DNA of 64,000 nt from Caulobacterales bacterium (GCA_017303355.1 JAFLCU010000006.1:147443-211442), one strand, 5' to 3'; positions 45,857 through 55,244 are shown, counted from the first letter of the stretch. Notes: generated by a model from the sequence alone, not told the origin. Numbers and translations are program-made.

Positions 45857-46995
45857 CCGGGCCGCGTCAACTCGGATGGCTCGGGCGCATCGCCGCCTTG
45901 GCCCGCAAGGAAGCCAAGCAGATCCGCCGCGATCCCTCGAGCGCGGTGATCGTGCTGTTCCTGCCGCTCTTTCTTTTGTTCCTGTTCGGTTACGGCATCT
46001 CCCTCGACGCCGCCTCGGTGCGGTTGGGGCTGGTGCTGGAAGAGCGCGGCCCCGAGGCGCGAGGCCTCGCCGAAGCCTATCTCAACGCTCCGGACTTCGA
46101 TGCTCGGCTCTATTCAAGCCGTAGAGAGGCCGAACGCGCGCTTCAGGCCAATGAGCTGCGCGGGTTTATCGTCATACCACCCGACTTTTCCGAGCGCCTC
46201 AATGCGCGCGCATCTTGGCCCGCGCAGATCCATGTCGTCACTGACGGCTCGCAACCCAACACCGCCGAGATCGTCGCCAATTATTCGCAAGGGGTGCTCT
46301 CGGTCTGGTCGGTGCAATTGGCCCGTGATCGCGGCTTTGCCGCCGCACCCGCCATCTCGATCGAACCCCGCTTCTGGTTCAACGAAGACCTGCGCACGCG
46401 CTACAATCTGGTGCCAGGCTCGATCGCACTCGTCATGACCATCATCGGCACGCTGCTCACCGCCTTGGTGGTGGCGCGCGAATGGGAGCGCGGCACGCTG
46501 GAGGCCGTGTTCGCCACCCCGGTCAGCGCAATCGAATTGCTGGCCTCCAAGCTCTTTCCCTACTTCCTGCTGGCGCTGGCGACGATGGCGGCCTGCGTGC
46601 TGGCGGCGATCTTCTTGTTCGGCGTGCCGTTCCGCGGCTCGTTCCTGGCCATCCTCGCGCTCACCGCCGCGTTCCTGACGCCCGCGCTTGGACAAGGCTT
46701 GCTCATCTCCTCGGCGGCGAAGAACCAGTTCGTCGCCTCCCAACTTGCGCTCTTCTCCGGCTTTCTTCCGGCGATGCTGCTTTCCGGCTTCATGTTCGAA
46801 ATCGATTCCATGCCCGCGCCGATCCGAGCCATCACCACCCTCATCCCGGCGCGCTACTTCGTCACCGGCCTGCAGACCGTGTTCCTGGCCGGCGACGTTT
46901 GGGAGGTCTTGGCGCCAGCCATCCTCAAGATGCTCGCGCTCGGAGCCGTGCTTTCGTTCTTGGCCTGGCGCGTGACGCCGAAGCGGATCGCCTGA
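45853..46995 (+). CDS. ABC-2 type permease (YbhS-like)
   Basis: 380 residues. One N-terminal membrane span (VIVLFLPLFLLFLFGYGIS) is followed by a large periplasmic domain and five more spans with EWERGTLEAVFATPVS, the ABC-2 signature. It overlaps the ATPase stop (ATGA). It forms the membrane channel as a heterodimer with the next gene. Confidence 0.9.
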   Translation: MTGPRQLGWLGRIAALARKEAKQIRRDPSSAVIVLFLPLFLLFLFGYGISLDAASVRLGLVLEERGPEARGLAEAYLNAPDFDARLYSSRREAERALQANELRGFIVIPPDFSERLNARASWPAQIHVVTDGSQPNTAEIVANYSQGVLSVWSVQLARDRGFAAAPAISIEPRFWFNEDLRTRYNLVPGSIALVMTIIGTLLTALVVAREWERGTLEAVFATPVSAIELLASKLFPYFLLALATMAACVLAAIFLFGVPFRGSFLAILALTAAFLTPALGQGLLISSAAKNQFVASQLALFSGFLPAMLLSGFMFEIDSMPAPIRAITTLIPARYFVTGLQTVFLAGDVWEVLAPAILKMLALGAVLSFLAWRVTPKRIA

Positions 46996-46998
46996 GCC

Positions 46999-48096
46999 AT
47001 GTGGGCGCGCATCCTTTCGCTGATCGTTAAGGAGCTCTTGGCGCTGATGCGCGATCCACGCGGACGCATGGTGTTGATCGCGCCCCCGCTCATCCAGCTC
47101 TTTGTTTTCACCTTCGCCGCCACGCTCGAGGTGCGCAATGTCGATATCGCCGTCGTCAATCTCGACCAGGGCCGGTGGGGACGCGAACTCGTCGCGCGCA
47201 TCGAGGCGGCCCCAACCTTCGACGAGGTGATTATGCTCTCCAGCGTCGGCGAAATCACTGAGGTGATCGACCGCCGACGCGCACTCGCCGCCATCCATAT
47301 CCCACAAGATTTCTCCCGCAACATCGAGGCGGGCCGCACTGCCGACGCTCAGATCGTACTTGATGGCCGGCGCGCCAACGCCGCGCAGATCCTGTTCGGC
47401 TACGTCAACCGCATCGTCGCCGGCGTCGGCGCCACGGCGCGCCCGGCGCCTGCCTTGGCCGAGGGGGTCGTGCGCCACTGGTTCAACCCCAACCTTGTCT
47501 ATCGCTGGTTCATGGTGCCGGCGCTGGTCGCGATCATCACCATGTTGACCGCCATCGTTGTCACCACGTTGTCGGTGGCGCGCGAACGCGAACTTGGCAC
47601 GTTCGACCAATTGCTGGTGTCGCCGCTCAATCAGAGCGAGATCATGCTCGGTAAAGTGGCGCCGGGGTTTCTCATCGGCGCCGCGCAAGGCACCCTGTTC
47701 ATCGCGCTCGCGGTATTCGCGTTCGGCGTGCCGCTCTTGGGATCGCTGCCGCTGCTCTATCTCGCGATGGTGTTCTTCCTGGCCGCCGTGCTTGGGGTGG
47801 GTCTCTTCATTTCCTCCATCTCGGCGACGCAGCAGCAGGCCATCATCGGCGCCTTCGCCTTCATCGCTCCCGCCATCATGTTGTCCGGGTTTGGCGCGCC
47901 GGTCGAAAACATGCCGGAGTGGCTGCAGGCGTTCACCATGATCAATCCGCTGCGCCACTTCCTGGTGATCGTGCATGGCGTATTCCTGAAGGACATGCCA
48001 GCGCTGGAAATCCTGCGCAACATCGCCCCGCTCGTCGTCATAGCGGGCGTCACCTTGCCGGCCGCTGCCTGGATGTTTCGAGCGAGGACGCAATGA
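46999..48096 (+). CDS. ABC-2 type permease (YbhR-like)
   Basis: 365 residues with the same layout as its neighbour: an N-terminal span, a periplasmic domain (VVNLDQGRWG...) and five C-terminal spans with ERELGTFDQLLVSPL. The two permeases are paralogous. It starts three bases after the preceding stop and overlaps the following outer-membrane gene. Confidence 0.9.
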   Translation: MWARILSLIVKELLALMRDPRGRMVLIAPPLIQLFVFTFAATLEVRNVDIAVVNLDQGRWGRELVARIEAAPTFDEVIMLSSVGEITEVIDRRRALAAIHIPQDFSRNIEAGRTADAQIVLDGRRANAAQILFGYVNRIVAGVGATARPAPALAEGVVRHWFNPNLVYRWFMVPALVAIITMLTAIVVTTLSVARERELGTFDQLLVSPLNQSEIMLGKVAPGFLIGAAQGTLFIALAVFAFGVPLLGSLPLLYLAMVFFLAAVLGVGLFISSISATQQQAIIGAFAFIAPAIMLSGFGAPVENMPEWLQAFTMINPLRHFLVIVHGVFLKDMPALEILRNIAPLVVIAGVTLPAAAWMFRARTQ

Positions 48097-49559
48097 GACT
48101 TGTCAGCCATTCCGCACGCTTGGCCGCGCTCACGTTCGCGGCCGCCGCGGCCTCAGGCTGCGCCGTTCTCGGCCATCCCGTGGGCCCGGACTATGTCGCG
48201 CCCCAGCTCGAGGCACCTTCGGGCTGGCTCTCGCAAGCGCCGCTTGGGGTCGCTCCGAGCGGCTGGGATGTCTTGGGCGATCCGCTCCTGCAAGATCTTG
48301 TCTTGCAAGCCGGCGCCGAGAACCGCTCGCTTGCCGCCGCAACGGCCGATGTCGAGCGCGCCCGCGCGCTGCGGCGCGCGGCAAGCGGCGAGCTCTGGCC
48401 CTCCGCCAACGCCAGCGCCGCCCAGTCGGACATTCGCAACAGCGAAAACGGGCTTATCCCGTTCGGCGCGTTGCCCGGCGGCGCCACCGAAGCCAACGTC
48501 ACTGACCTCGAACTCGCTGCGATCTGGAACCTCGATCTTTCCGGTGCGCTGTCGCGTGGTGTGGAAGCTGCGCGTGCGCGCACACAAGCGCTGGAAGCGG
48601 CGCGCGCGGCGCTCGGCCTCGGCGTCGCCGCCGAAGTGGCGGAAACCTATGTCGCGCTCCGGTCGGCGGAGACCCAGTTTACCCTGGCCGAACGCGCCGT
48701 CGAGATTCGCGCCCGCACGCTTTTGTTGGCCGAGCAACGCTTCGCGGCTGGTGATGCGAGCCGGTTCGATGTCGAGCGCGCGCTTGCCGCGCGCCAGCGC
48801 GCGGAGGCGCGCGTGCCTGCCTTGCGCACCCAGATCGTGCGCCTGCGCCTTGCGCTTGGGCCCCTCACCGGCCAGAGCCCGCAAGCGCTCGCGCGCCGTC
48901 TCGCGGCAACGCCCGATCAATTGGAGGCGCGCACGCTTCATGTCGGCGCAACACCCCTGCAAGTGCTGGCCCGCCGGCCCGACGTGTTGCAGGCGGAGCG
49001 CAGTTTTGCCGCCGCAGTCGCCAATATTGGCGTCGCCGAAGGCCGGCTCTACCCGTCGCTCACCCTTGTCGGCGCCATCGGCGCGGAAGCGCGCGCGGTC
49101 GACGACTTGTTCGCCGCCGAAAGCCGAACCAGCGTCTTCGGCCCCAGCCTGCGCCTGCCCATCCTGGGCCGCGGCCGGCTGCGGGCGCTGGTGGACGGCG
49201 AGACGGCGGCGGCCGAAGCCGCGCGGGCCCATTTCGATCACGCCGTCATGGCCGCGCTCGCCGACGCCGACGCCGCGATGAGCGCCGCGACCGAAGCAGG
49301 CCGCCGGCTTGAGCTCATGGATCAAGCCGTCGACGCCACCGCGCGGGCGCAGCAACTTGCGCTAGTGCGCTACGAGAGCGGCGAAGATAGCCTTTCGCCG
49401 CTCTTGGAGGCTGACCGCGAGCTGATCGATGTCGAGTTCGAGCGCGCCGAGGCGCGCGCCGCCCTGTTGACCGCCAATGTGCGCCTGATCCGCGCCATGG
49501 GCGGTCCGCCCAGCGAGCTCGGCGATGATATCCTTCGGGGCCGCACATTGCAGGAGTAA
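48093..49559 (+). CDS. Outer-membrane factor lipoprotein (NodT/OprM family)
   Basis: 488 residues. The signal sequence ends in AAAASGCAV, a lipobox. Two repeated OEP domains with long helices follow; GPDYVAPQ near the N-terminus and ANIGVAEGRLYPSLTLVG are family motifs. It completes a dedicated envelope-spanning exporter together with the four preceding genes. The start at 48093 overlaps the permease stop (ATGA). Confidence 0.92.
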   Translation: MRLVSHSARLAALTFAAAAASGCAVLGHPVGPDYVAPQLEAPSGWLSQAPLGVAPSGWDVLGDPLLQDLVLQAGAENRSLAAATADVERARALRRAASGELWPSANASAAQSDIRNSENGLIPFGALPGGATEANVTDLELAAIWNLDLSGALSRGVEAARARTQALEAARAALGLGVAAEVAETYVALRSAETQFTLAERAVEIRARTLLLAEQRFAAGDASRFDVERALAARQRAEARVPALRTQIVRLRLALGPLTGQSPQALARRLAATPDQLEARTLHVGATPLQVLARRPDVLQAERSFAAAVANIGVAEGRLYPSLTLVGAIGAEARAVDDLFAAESRTSVFGPSLRLPILGRGRLRALVDGETAAAEAARAHFDHAVMAALADADAAMSAATEAGRRLELMDQAVDATARAQQLALVRYESGEDSLSPLLEADRELIDVEFERAEARAALLTANVRLIRAMGGPPSELGDDILRGRTLQE

Positions 49560-49568
49560 GCGCGCGCT

Positions 49569-50753
49569 ATGCACGCGGCCATGATTATCAAAATGGCGCG
49601 AACGCTGCTGATTGCGCCGGTGGCGTTGGCCGCGGCCTGTGCGAGCGTTCCGCGCGGTGAGGCGGCGCCCACTGCTGCCTTTGCACTCGCCGCGCCTGTC
49701 GGATTTTCACCCAATGTGCGATCGCTCGGCTTCGAGCGCCGCATCGCCGGCGAGGCGCCGGAGCGAAACGTTGTTCGTCTCCGCGCGGCGGCCGATGATG
49801 GCAGCCTCGATATTCTGGCGCTCTCGGGCGGGGGCGCGAACGGCGCCTTCGCCGCCGGATTCCTGGTGGAGCTCGGCGCGCGCGGCGCCCGGCCCCAATA
49901 CGAGGTCGTCACCGGCGTCAGCGCCGGCGCGCTGATCGCCCCCTTCGCCTTTCTCGGTTCGGACTGGGATCCTGAGCTGCGCGATGCGTTTCTCGGCGGC
50001 GCCAGCGAAGGCTTATTGCGCTCGCGTGGTCTGGGCGTTCTGTTCTGGCCGGGGGTCAATTCCGGCGAGCCGCTGCGCGAGCTTGTCGATACCATCGTGA
50101 CCGACGCAATGATCGAAGCGGTTGCGCGCGAATCCGCGCGTGGGCGCATCCTGCTGGTCGCCACCACCGACCTTGATCGCCAGGAACCGGTTTTGTGGGA
50201 CCTAGGCGCGATCGCCGCGCAAGGCGGTGAGGCGGCCAAAGCCCTGTTCCGCGATGTGCTCGTGGCCTCGGCCAGCGTTCCGGGCCTGTTTCCGCCGGTC
50301 ATCATCGAGGCATCGGCCGCCGGCGCGCGCTACGACGAGATGCATGTCGATGGCGGCGCCACCACCCCGTTCTTTTTCGCCCCCGCGATCGCCTATTTCG
50401 ACTCCGACGCGATCGAGGGTCTGGCGGGCGCCAACGTTTTTGTGCTCATCAGCGGTCCCTTGCGAGCGCCGGCCAGAACGACGCCGCAGGCGACCATTCC
50501 CATTCTCTCGCGCAGCTTCTCGACGCTAATGATGCACATGACCCGCACCGCGATCGCGGCCACCTCGGCCTACGCGGGGCGACAAGGCATGCGCTTCCAC
50601 CTGGCGGCGATGCCGCCTGAAGCAGCCGAAGAGGATTGGCTGGACTTCCGCCATGAGCACTTAGCCTCCGTCTTCGCCATCGGCGTGCGCAGGGCAGCGG
50701 AGCAACGGCCGTGGCTCGACGCAGAAGAAGCGCTCGTCGCCGCGACGCAGTGA
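49569..50753 (+). CDS. Patatin-like phospholipase, probable lipoprotein
   Basis: 394 residues. The N-terminus ends in LAAACASV, a lipobox. The patatin core shows the oxyanion loop SGGGANGAF, nucleophile motif GVSAG and the catalytic Asp in VDGGATT. It is nine bases after the exporter's outer-membrane gene on the same strand and so probably belongs to its transcript. Envelope lipid remodelling or release of an exported lipid is a possible link. Confidence 0.85.
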   Translation: MHAAMIIKMARTLLIAPVALAAACASVPRGEAAPTAAFALAAPVGFSPNVRSLGFERRIAGEAPERNVVRLRAAADDGSLDILALSGGGANGAFAAGFLVELGARGARPQYEVVTGVSAGALIAPFAFLGSDWDPELRDAFLGGASEGLLRSRGLGVLFWPGVNSGEPLRELVDTIVTDAMIEAVARESARGRILLVATTDLDRQEPVLWDLGAIAAQGGEAAKALFRDVLVASASVPGLFPPVIIEASAAGARYDEMHVDGGATTPFFFAPAIAYFDSDAIEGLAGANVFVLISGPLRAPARTTPQATIPILSRSFSTLMMHMTRTAIAATSAYAGRQGMRFHLAAMPPEAAEEDWLDFRHEHLASVFAIGVRRAAEQRPWLDAEEALVAATQ

Positions 50754-50892
50754 CTGCGCGCCGCTTCGCAGTTTCACTTGCAACTATCGGCCGCACGTCA
50801 CCGACGTCCCCATCGAATTGATTTCGCTCAACGTCGCCTTGCTCACGTATTGCATATATTCGCATCCGCTAATATTTGATGGAGAAGATGTC

Positions 50893-51538
50893 ATGCGCGC
50901 TGTGCTAAGAACCGCATGTCTCGCGGCAATCGCTGGAATCATATTCGCCGCGCCAGCGACCGCCCAACCGGGGCGGCGGCCAAGGCGGCGGTCAGGGCGG
51001 GCCACCCGCATCTGTCCCCGGCGCCGCCCAGCCCGATCGCGACGAGGATCGCCTGCACGACCAGGATTATGATCGCCTGCGCGATCAAGACCGCGACCGC
51101 CCCTATCTCGGCACCCAGGATCGCCTGCGCGATCACGACCGCGATCGCCCCTATCTCGGCACCCAGGATCGCCTGCGCGATCACGACCGCGATCGCGATG
51201 GCCGCATCGATCAGGCTGAGTTTCGCGCCTGGCACGAGCAGAGCTTCGCGACCATGGACGCTGACAATAGCGGGGGCTTCAGCTTGCAGGAATTTCTGCA
51301 GACGAGACTTGGGCCGGGTCCGCACAGCGGCGTCTCGGACAGCCGTCGCCAGCGCATCGAAGAGCGTGCGCAGCTGCGTAAGACCGAGCGCTTCCGTCTG
51401 ATGGACGGCAATGGCGATGGGATCGTCTCGCGCAACGAATACATGAATTTCGGCGAACTCAATTATCTCGACGCCGACGCCAACGACGATGGCCGGCTGA
51501 CCTTCCGCGAAATGCAGGACTTCCACCGCGGCTGGTGA
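50893..51538 (+). pseudogene. EF-hand calcium-binding secreted protein, frameshifted
   Basis: A signal peptide (MRAVLRTACLAAIAGIIFAAPATAQPG) begins at 50893, but its frame becomes nonsense in a G-rich tract near 50968-51003. The coding frame continues in another phase as a Gly/Gln linker, two 16-residue repeats and four EF-hand loops (DRDRDGRIDQAEF, DADNSGGFSLQEF, DGNGDGIVSRNEY, DADANDDGRLTF) to 51538. The intact gene would give about 215 residues. The shift is a real mutation, a sequencing error in the G tract, or phase variation. Confidence 0.65.
51071..51166 (+). repeat. Two tandem 48-bp units in the EF-hand gene
   Basis: Units 51071-51118 and 51119-51166 differ at two positions. They encode the 16-residue repeat DRLRDxDRDRPYLGTQ, and a third partial copy follows before the first EF hand. 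The in-frame length (48) indicates that the repeat expanded while the gene was coding. Confidence 0.8.
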
Positions 51539-51622
51539 ACGATACTCACGGCGCGCGCGACGAAGGCGCGCGCAGGCGGTTTTCCCTGACTGTTCGACAG
51601 TGGCGCCATCAGGAGCGGCTTC

Positions 51623-52369
51623 ATGGCCGGCACACAGATTTCCGAAAGAACAGTCAGGGTGTGGGATCTTCCGACCCGCCTTTTCCACTGGAGCCTGCTC
51701 GCGCTCGTCCTGATCGCCTGGTTCACTGGAGAAGAAGAAGGCGCAGGCTCTGAGATCCATCGCTACGCTGGCGAGGCGATCGCGGGCCTTATCGTATTTC
51801 GCGTGATTTGGGGGTTCGTCGGCGGCCAGCACGCGCGCTTTTCCGACTTCGCCGCCGGTCCCACCACCGTCGCTGCACACGTGCGCGACTTGTTTTCGGC
51901 AAGACCAAGCCGCCACTTGGGTCACAATCCGCTCGGCGCCGTCGCGGTCTTTCTGCTGCTTTTGACCGTGAGCGCCGTCGTCGTCACGGGGCTCTTCAGC
52001 GGCGGCGAGCACAATGCGGGGCCCTTTGCAGGCGCCTGGGGGCTTGAGCTCTCGGAACTGCACGAGGCGCTGTTTCGGGTGCTTCAGGCGCTGGTGGTCG
52101 TGCATCTGTTGGGAGTTGTGGTGGGGACGCTCCGCACCAAGGACGCACTCGTACCCGCCATGATTACGGGCTGGAAGCGAAGGCGCCAGGGCGAAGCTGG
52201 CGAGCATGCGCGGCCTGCGCGCGCGGGCTCTTTGCTGGCGGCCTTGGCGGCCGCCGCCAGTGTGGCGGGCGCCTTGATGACTCAACCGGCCGCCCCGGTG
52301 CAAGGCTCTAATGCAGAGAATGAGACTGGCGAATACGAGGCGGAGTTCGACGGAAATGACGAACGCTGA
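51623..52369 (+). CDS. Cytochrome b561-type membrane protein
   Basis: 248 residues. The N-terminal VRVWDLPTRLFHWSLL and later HRYAG, HNPLG and VVHLLGV histidines fit the four-helix cytochrome b561 (Ni/Fe-hydrogenase b-type) fold with two b hemes. It is followed by a low-complexity Ala-rich segment and an acidic tail. It would move electrons across the inner membrane. It is 84 bases after the EF-hand gene, with no obvious redox partner except a cytochrome c' at 41.3 kb. Confidence 0.85.
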   Translation: MAGTQISERTVRVWDLPTRLFHWSLLALVLIAWFTGEEEGAGSEIHRYAGEAIAGLIVFRVIWGFVGGQHARFSDFAAGPTTVAAHVRDLFSARPSRHLGHNPLGAVAVFLLLLTVSAVVVTGLFSGGEHNAGPFAGAWGLELSELHEALFRVLQALVVVHLLGVVVGTLRTKDALVPAMITGWKRRRQGEAGEHARPARAGSLLAALAAAASVAGALMTQPAAPVQGSNAENETGEYEAEFDGNDER

Positions 52370-52443
52370 AGCAGGGATTCCAGCAGCAAGGGCGCTCATG
52401 CAAGGATGCCGAGCGCTCCACGGCCCAGACGGGAGGTAGAAGC

Positions 52444-52818
52444 ATGAAACGATTGTTGGCCGCGTGCGCCGCGCTTGCCCTTGCAGGCTGCGCCACCCCC
52501 ACCGGCGTCGAATCGCGTGCAGCGCCGCCCGGTCGCGATTGCTTCCATGCCGATGCGGTCAACGGTTACGAGTATGTCGACGAACATAGCGTCGCTGTTC
52601 GCGTCGGCGCCAACAGGCGCTATATCTTGAGCACCGAGTGGAACGCGCGCGATCTAAATTGGGAGCATGTGATCGCCATACGCTCCACCACGTCATGGAT
52701 CTGCACTGGCGCCGGGCTCGGCGTCGAGATCATCGGCGGCGAACCACGCCGCCATTATCCTATCAGCTCGATAGCACGCGCTCCCGATCAATCGCCCCCG
52801 CCGCCTGGGAGCCGCTGA
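52444..52818 (+). CDS. DUF6491-like small lipoprotein
   Basis: 124 residues. A lipobox (ALALAGCAT) is followed by a domain with DCFHADAVNGYEYVDEHSVAV and SWICTGAGLGVEI, containing two cysteines that could pair. It resembles DUF6491, a family of small envelope proteins with unknown function. It follows the cytochrome b561 gene by 74 bases. Confidence 0.65.
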   Translation: MKRLLAACAALALAGCATPTGVESRAAPPGRDCFHADAVNGYEYVDEHSVAVRVGANRRYILSTEWNARDLNWEHVIAIRSTTSWICTGAGLGVEIIGGEPRRHYPISSIARAPDQSPPPPGSR

Positions 52819-53029
52819 CGATGTCGGCAACCTTGAGCGCGATCTCTTTGAAGGCACGCAAGCCTTCGCCGTAGGCGACGCTGAGGGCGGCGCGATACTT
52901 AGCGCCAGGCGCTGCGTCGATGAGGAGAGCATCTGCTTTCAGGTGCTGATCGGACGCGGTCGTTGCGCTCCACCATCATGCAGAGTTTGGCGGCCGCGCT
53001 CTCGTGGCTATCGCCGTCGCGCCGCGCTG
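52819..53029. other. Gap with a possible coding remnant
   Basis: A minus-strand frame at about 52775-52960 reads like protein (AAPGAKYRAALSVAYGEGLRAF) but has no start and matches no family I know. Probably the end of a decayed gene; otherwise empty. Confidence 0.25.
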
Positions 53030-53490
53030 TCGCGCGTTTCGGCCCTATCACTGGCGGCAGGATCGCAATGCGCTATCGCACCCGCTGTGCTGTGCGCGCC
53101 GGACCGGGACGCATGCGCAGGACGCCGTGCAGCGAACAACAGGCAACTCACCAGCGCAACCAGGAACGAGCCAGTGAGCGGCGCGCGATGCGCTCTGCAC
53201 GAGCATGCCGCCGGACGCGGAGCCGATCAGCGTCGCTGCGCCCCAACATGGCCGAGGCTGATGGCGCGCGCCCAGAGCGCTTCAGGATAGGCGAGACGGA
53301 TAACTGCGTAAGCCAAGGTGAGGAGAAGTCCCCGAGGCCCCGCTGGGTTCGCCCGGCAAGTAGCACTGTAAATCCCGCCGCCGACGCGCTGATCAGCGCG
53401 CCCGCGCCACCAGCCATGGCAACCAGCTCGACAACAGCTCCGGCTGCTAGGTGCAGGGCTGTGTCGAAATCTGCGCTTGGTGCGCTCAAT
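53030..53490 (-). pseudogene. Degenerate MFS transporter remnant
   Basis: Three overlapping minus-strand frames, joined in order, read as part of an MFS drug-transporter-like protein: AGFTVLLAGRTQRG, then LLLTLAYAVIRLAYPEALWARA, then LIGSASGGMLVQSASR, then SFLVALVSCLLFAARR. At least three frame changes are needed and neither terminus is present. It lies beside the integrase, where decay is common. Confidence 0.5.
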
Positions 53491-53621
53491 CAGAACAAGA
53501 CGCGTTTGGCAGTTGGGTTCTAAACCGTTGAAACGACACGCCCACGGGTTTGGCAGTTTTTCGCGTAAAGCTCTGAAATCGCGGCGCAGGCCCAATCTCT
53601 CACAGATTCGCACCGCCACCG

Positions 53622-54983
53622 TTATCGGCGCCCCCGACTCCCCGCTTCGCCCACGATCCTCGCCACTTCATTCGCCCAGGTATCGAGCGCTGCCCTCTTT
53701 TCGCGCAGATATTCATTGCGATCATACACACGACTGACGGCCGATCCGACAAGGTGGGCAATCACCCGCTCTGCGACCTCATAGCTTACGCCAACGCGTT
53801 CGCTCGTGAGCATCGTGCGACCTGTGCGCCGTAGATCGTGTGGGCTCGCATGAGCAATTGAGAGACCCTCGCACACCCGCGACATCGCACGCGTCAAACG
53901 CTTTGCTTCAATCGAACTTTCTCGGTCGCGCGCCGGAAACGCAAACTCGCACTTGGACAGTTTGAACGCGGCCTTGAACCGCTCGACCGATAGAGATGAC
54001 AGAGGCACGGCGTGCGCTCGTTTACTCTTCATGCGCTCTGCCGGAATGATCCAGAGTTTATCACTCCAGCTAAACTCGCTCTCATGCGCGCCCGCCACTT
54101 CGCCCGCGCGCTGCAAGGTCAGCAAGCAAAGCTCCAGCGCGATCGCCGCGCCCGGCGAAACCAGATTGATCGGACGTTCTCCAGCCTCCTCACCTCGCTT
54201 CAGCCCTAACCCTTCATTGCGCCGCGCAGCTTCAAGAAAAGCCCAGAACTTACGGATGTCCGCCTCAGTCAGCACACGATCGCGGCTAACTTCTGGAAAG
54301 AGCCGATCGATCGCTAAAGCAGGGTTCGCATCAATGAGGTCGCGCTTCAGTGCATAGTTCAGCACCTGGCGCACAACAGCGTGCGCCCGATTTGCGGTCA
54401 CACCGCCTACTCGCGCTCCAATGTTCTCGATGAATGAAATGATCTCGCCTCGCCGCAGCTCCGCATAAGGTCGCGCGCCAAGCTTTGGCAGGATATGATT
54501 GTCCAAGAGCAGCCCCTCAAATGTGAGCGTGCTCTCCCGCTTCCGGCGTGCTGCGTCCGCGCGGTAACGCGCAGCCAAAGCCGCAAAGCTCTCTTCTTTT
54601 TTGGCCTTCTCATTGCGAATAGCCGCGCGCTTGGCTTGGACCGGGTCGATTCGCCGAACGGTCAGATCGCTCAATGTGTCGAGCGCCTTCGCGCGCGCCG
54701 ACTTCAGCGTGATCGCGCGGGCGTCACCAAGCGCGGACTCACCGCGCCGCCCATCGGCGCTGTATCGCACGACGTATGATTTTGCGCCGGCCGCCGTCAC
54801 ACGAAGGAAGAGCCCCTTTACCTGATGGTCCGCGATGCGCAGCTTCCCCTTCGCGGGCGCTGCGATCGTGTTGACTAAATCCTGTGTGAGTTCGCCGGCT
54901 GCGCGGCTTTCTTCGCGACGCCGCGCAGCGCGACTCTTGCGCGGCGTAGCCTTGCGAAAATCGGCTTCAATTACATCCGCCAT
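53622..54983 (-). CDS. int: Tyrosine-type island integrase
   Basis: 453 residues. The N-terminal DUF4102-like arm-binding domain (DHQVKGLFLRVTAAGAKSYVVRY) is followed by a core-binding SAM-like domain and the catalytic domain. Catalytic residues are visible: Arg in LTLQRAGEV, HDLRRTGRT, HLVG and the tyrosine of VSRVYDRNEY. It lies 216 bases inside attR and reads towards the island interior. The paired GTGCCCCAG repeats just upstream (55040) and at the left end are its likely arm sites. It should excise 11324-55244. Confidence 0.9.
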   Translation of the reverse strand: MADVIEADFRKATPRKSRAARRREESRAAGELTQDLVNTIAAPAKGKLRIADHQVKGLFLRVTAAGAKSYVVRYSADGRRGESALGDARAITLKSARAKALDTLSDLTVRRIDPVQAKRAAIRNEKAKKEESFAALAARYRADAARRKRESTLTFEGLLLDNHILPKLGARPYAELRRGEIISFIENIGARVGGVTANRAHAVVRQVLNYALKRDLIDANPALAIDRLFPEVSRDRVLTEADIRKFWAFLEAARRNEGLGLKRGEEAGERPINLVSPGAAIALELCLLTLQRAGEVAGAHESEFSWSDKLWIIPAERMKSKRAHAVPLSSLSVERFKAAFKLSKCEFAFPARDRESSIEAKRLTRAMSRVCEGLSIAHASPHDLRRTGRTMLTSERVGVSYEVAERVIAHLVGSAVSRVYDRNEYLREKRAALDTWANEVARIVGEAGSRGRR

Positions 54984-55039
54984 CGGCGCCTCAAGGCGTG
55001 TCGCTGATCGACACTTGGCGCACGCTAACAGCCCTCTCC

Positions 55040-55065
55040 GTGCCCCACCAGTGCCCCAGTTTGCC
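55040..55065. repeat. Paired GTGCCCCA repeats, putative integrase arm site (right)
   Basis: Copies at 55040 and 55051, 11 bases apart, followed by GTTTGC. The block matches 11370-11395 at the other island end. It lies upstream of the integrase start. Confidence 0.55.
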
Positions 55066-55199
55066 GTCGGATGCGATCGGTTTGCATCGGTAGCGAGATA
55101 ATTCCTGACAACACGCCTGAAGCTTTATCGTTGTCAATTCCGGTAGTTACGTCGCCACGAGTGAGAAGAACGTGTCGCGCGTGGGTCCGCTGAAAATGG

Positions 55200-55244
55200 C
55201 TGGGGGACTAGGGGTCGTGGGTTCGAATCCCGCCGCTCCGACCA
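55200..55244 (+). repeat. attR: 3' fragment of tRNA-Pro
   Basis: 45 bases identical to 11279-11323. They cover only the anticodon loop to CCA, so no functional tRNA is encoded here. The flanks also share AAAATCAA after the CCA. It marks the right end of the 44-kb island and, at the same time, the left boundary of the phage-like element that follows. Confidence 0.9.

Noticed and set aside
46114..48093. 659-codon minus-strand open frame across the ABC permease genes
   Set aside because: Antisense to two clear permeases; its His/Glu/Arg-rich composition is that of a reversed coding frame.
50939..52399. 486-codon minus-strand open frame across the EF-hand and cytochrome genes
   Set aside because: Antisense to genes with clear EF-hand and cytochrome b561 motifs; no domain of its own.
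52775..52960. Minus-strand protein-like stretch (AAPGAKYRAALSVAYGEGLRAF)
   Set aside because: No start codon, antisense to the end of a lipoprotein gene, and no family recognised; kept only as a possible remnant.
55200..55244. Second functional tRNA-Pro gene
   Set aside because: The 5' acceptor strand, D arm and anticodon 5' strand are missing; only the 3' 45 bases are present.
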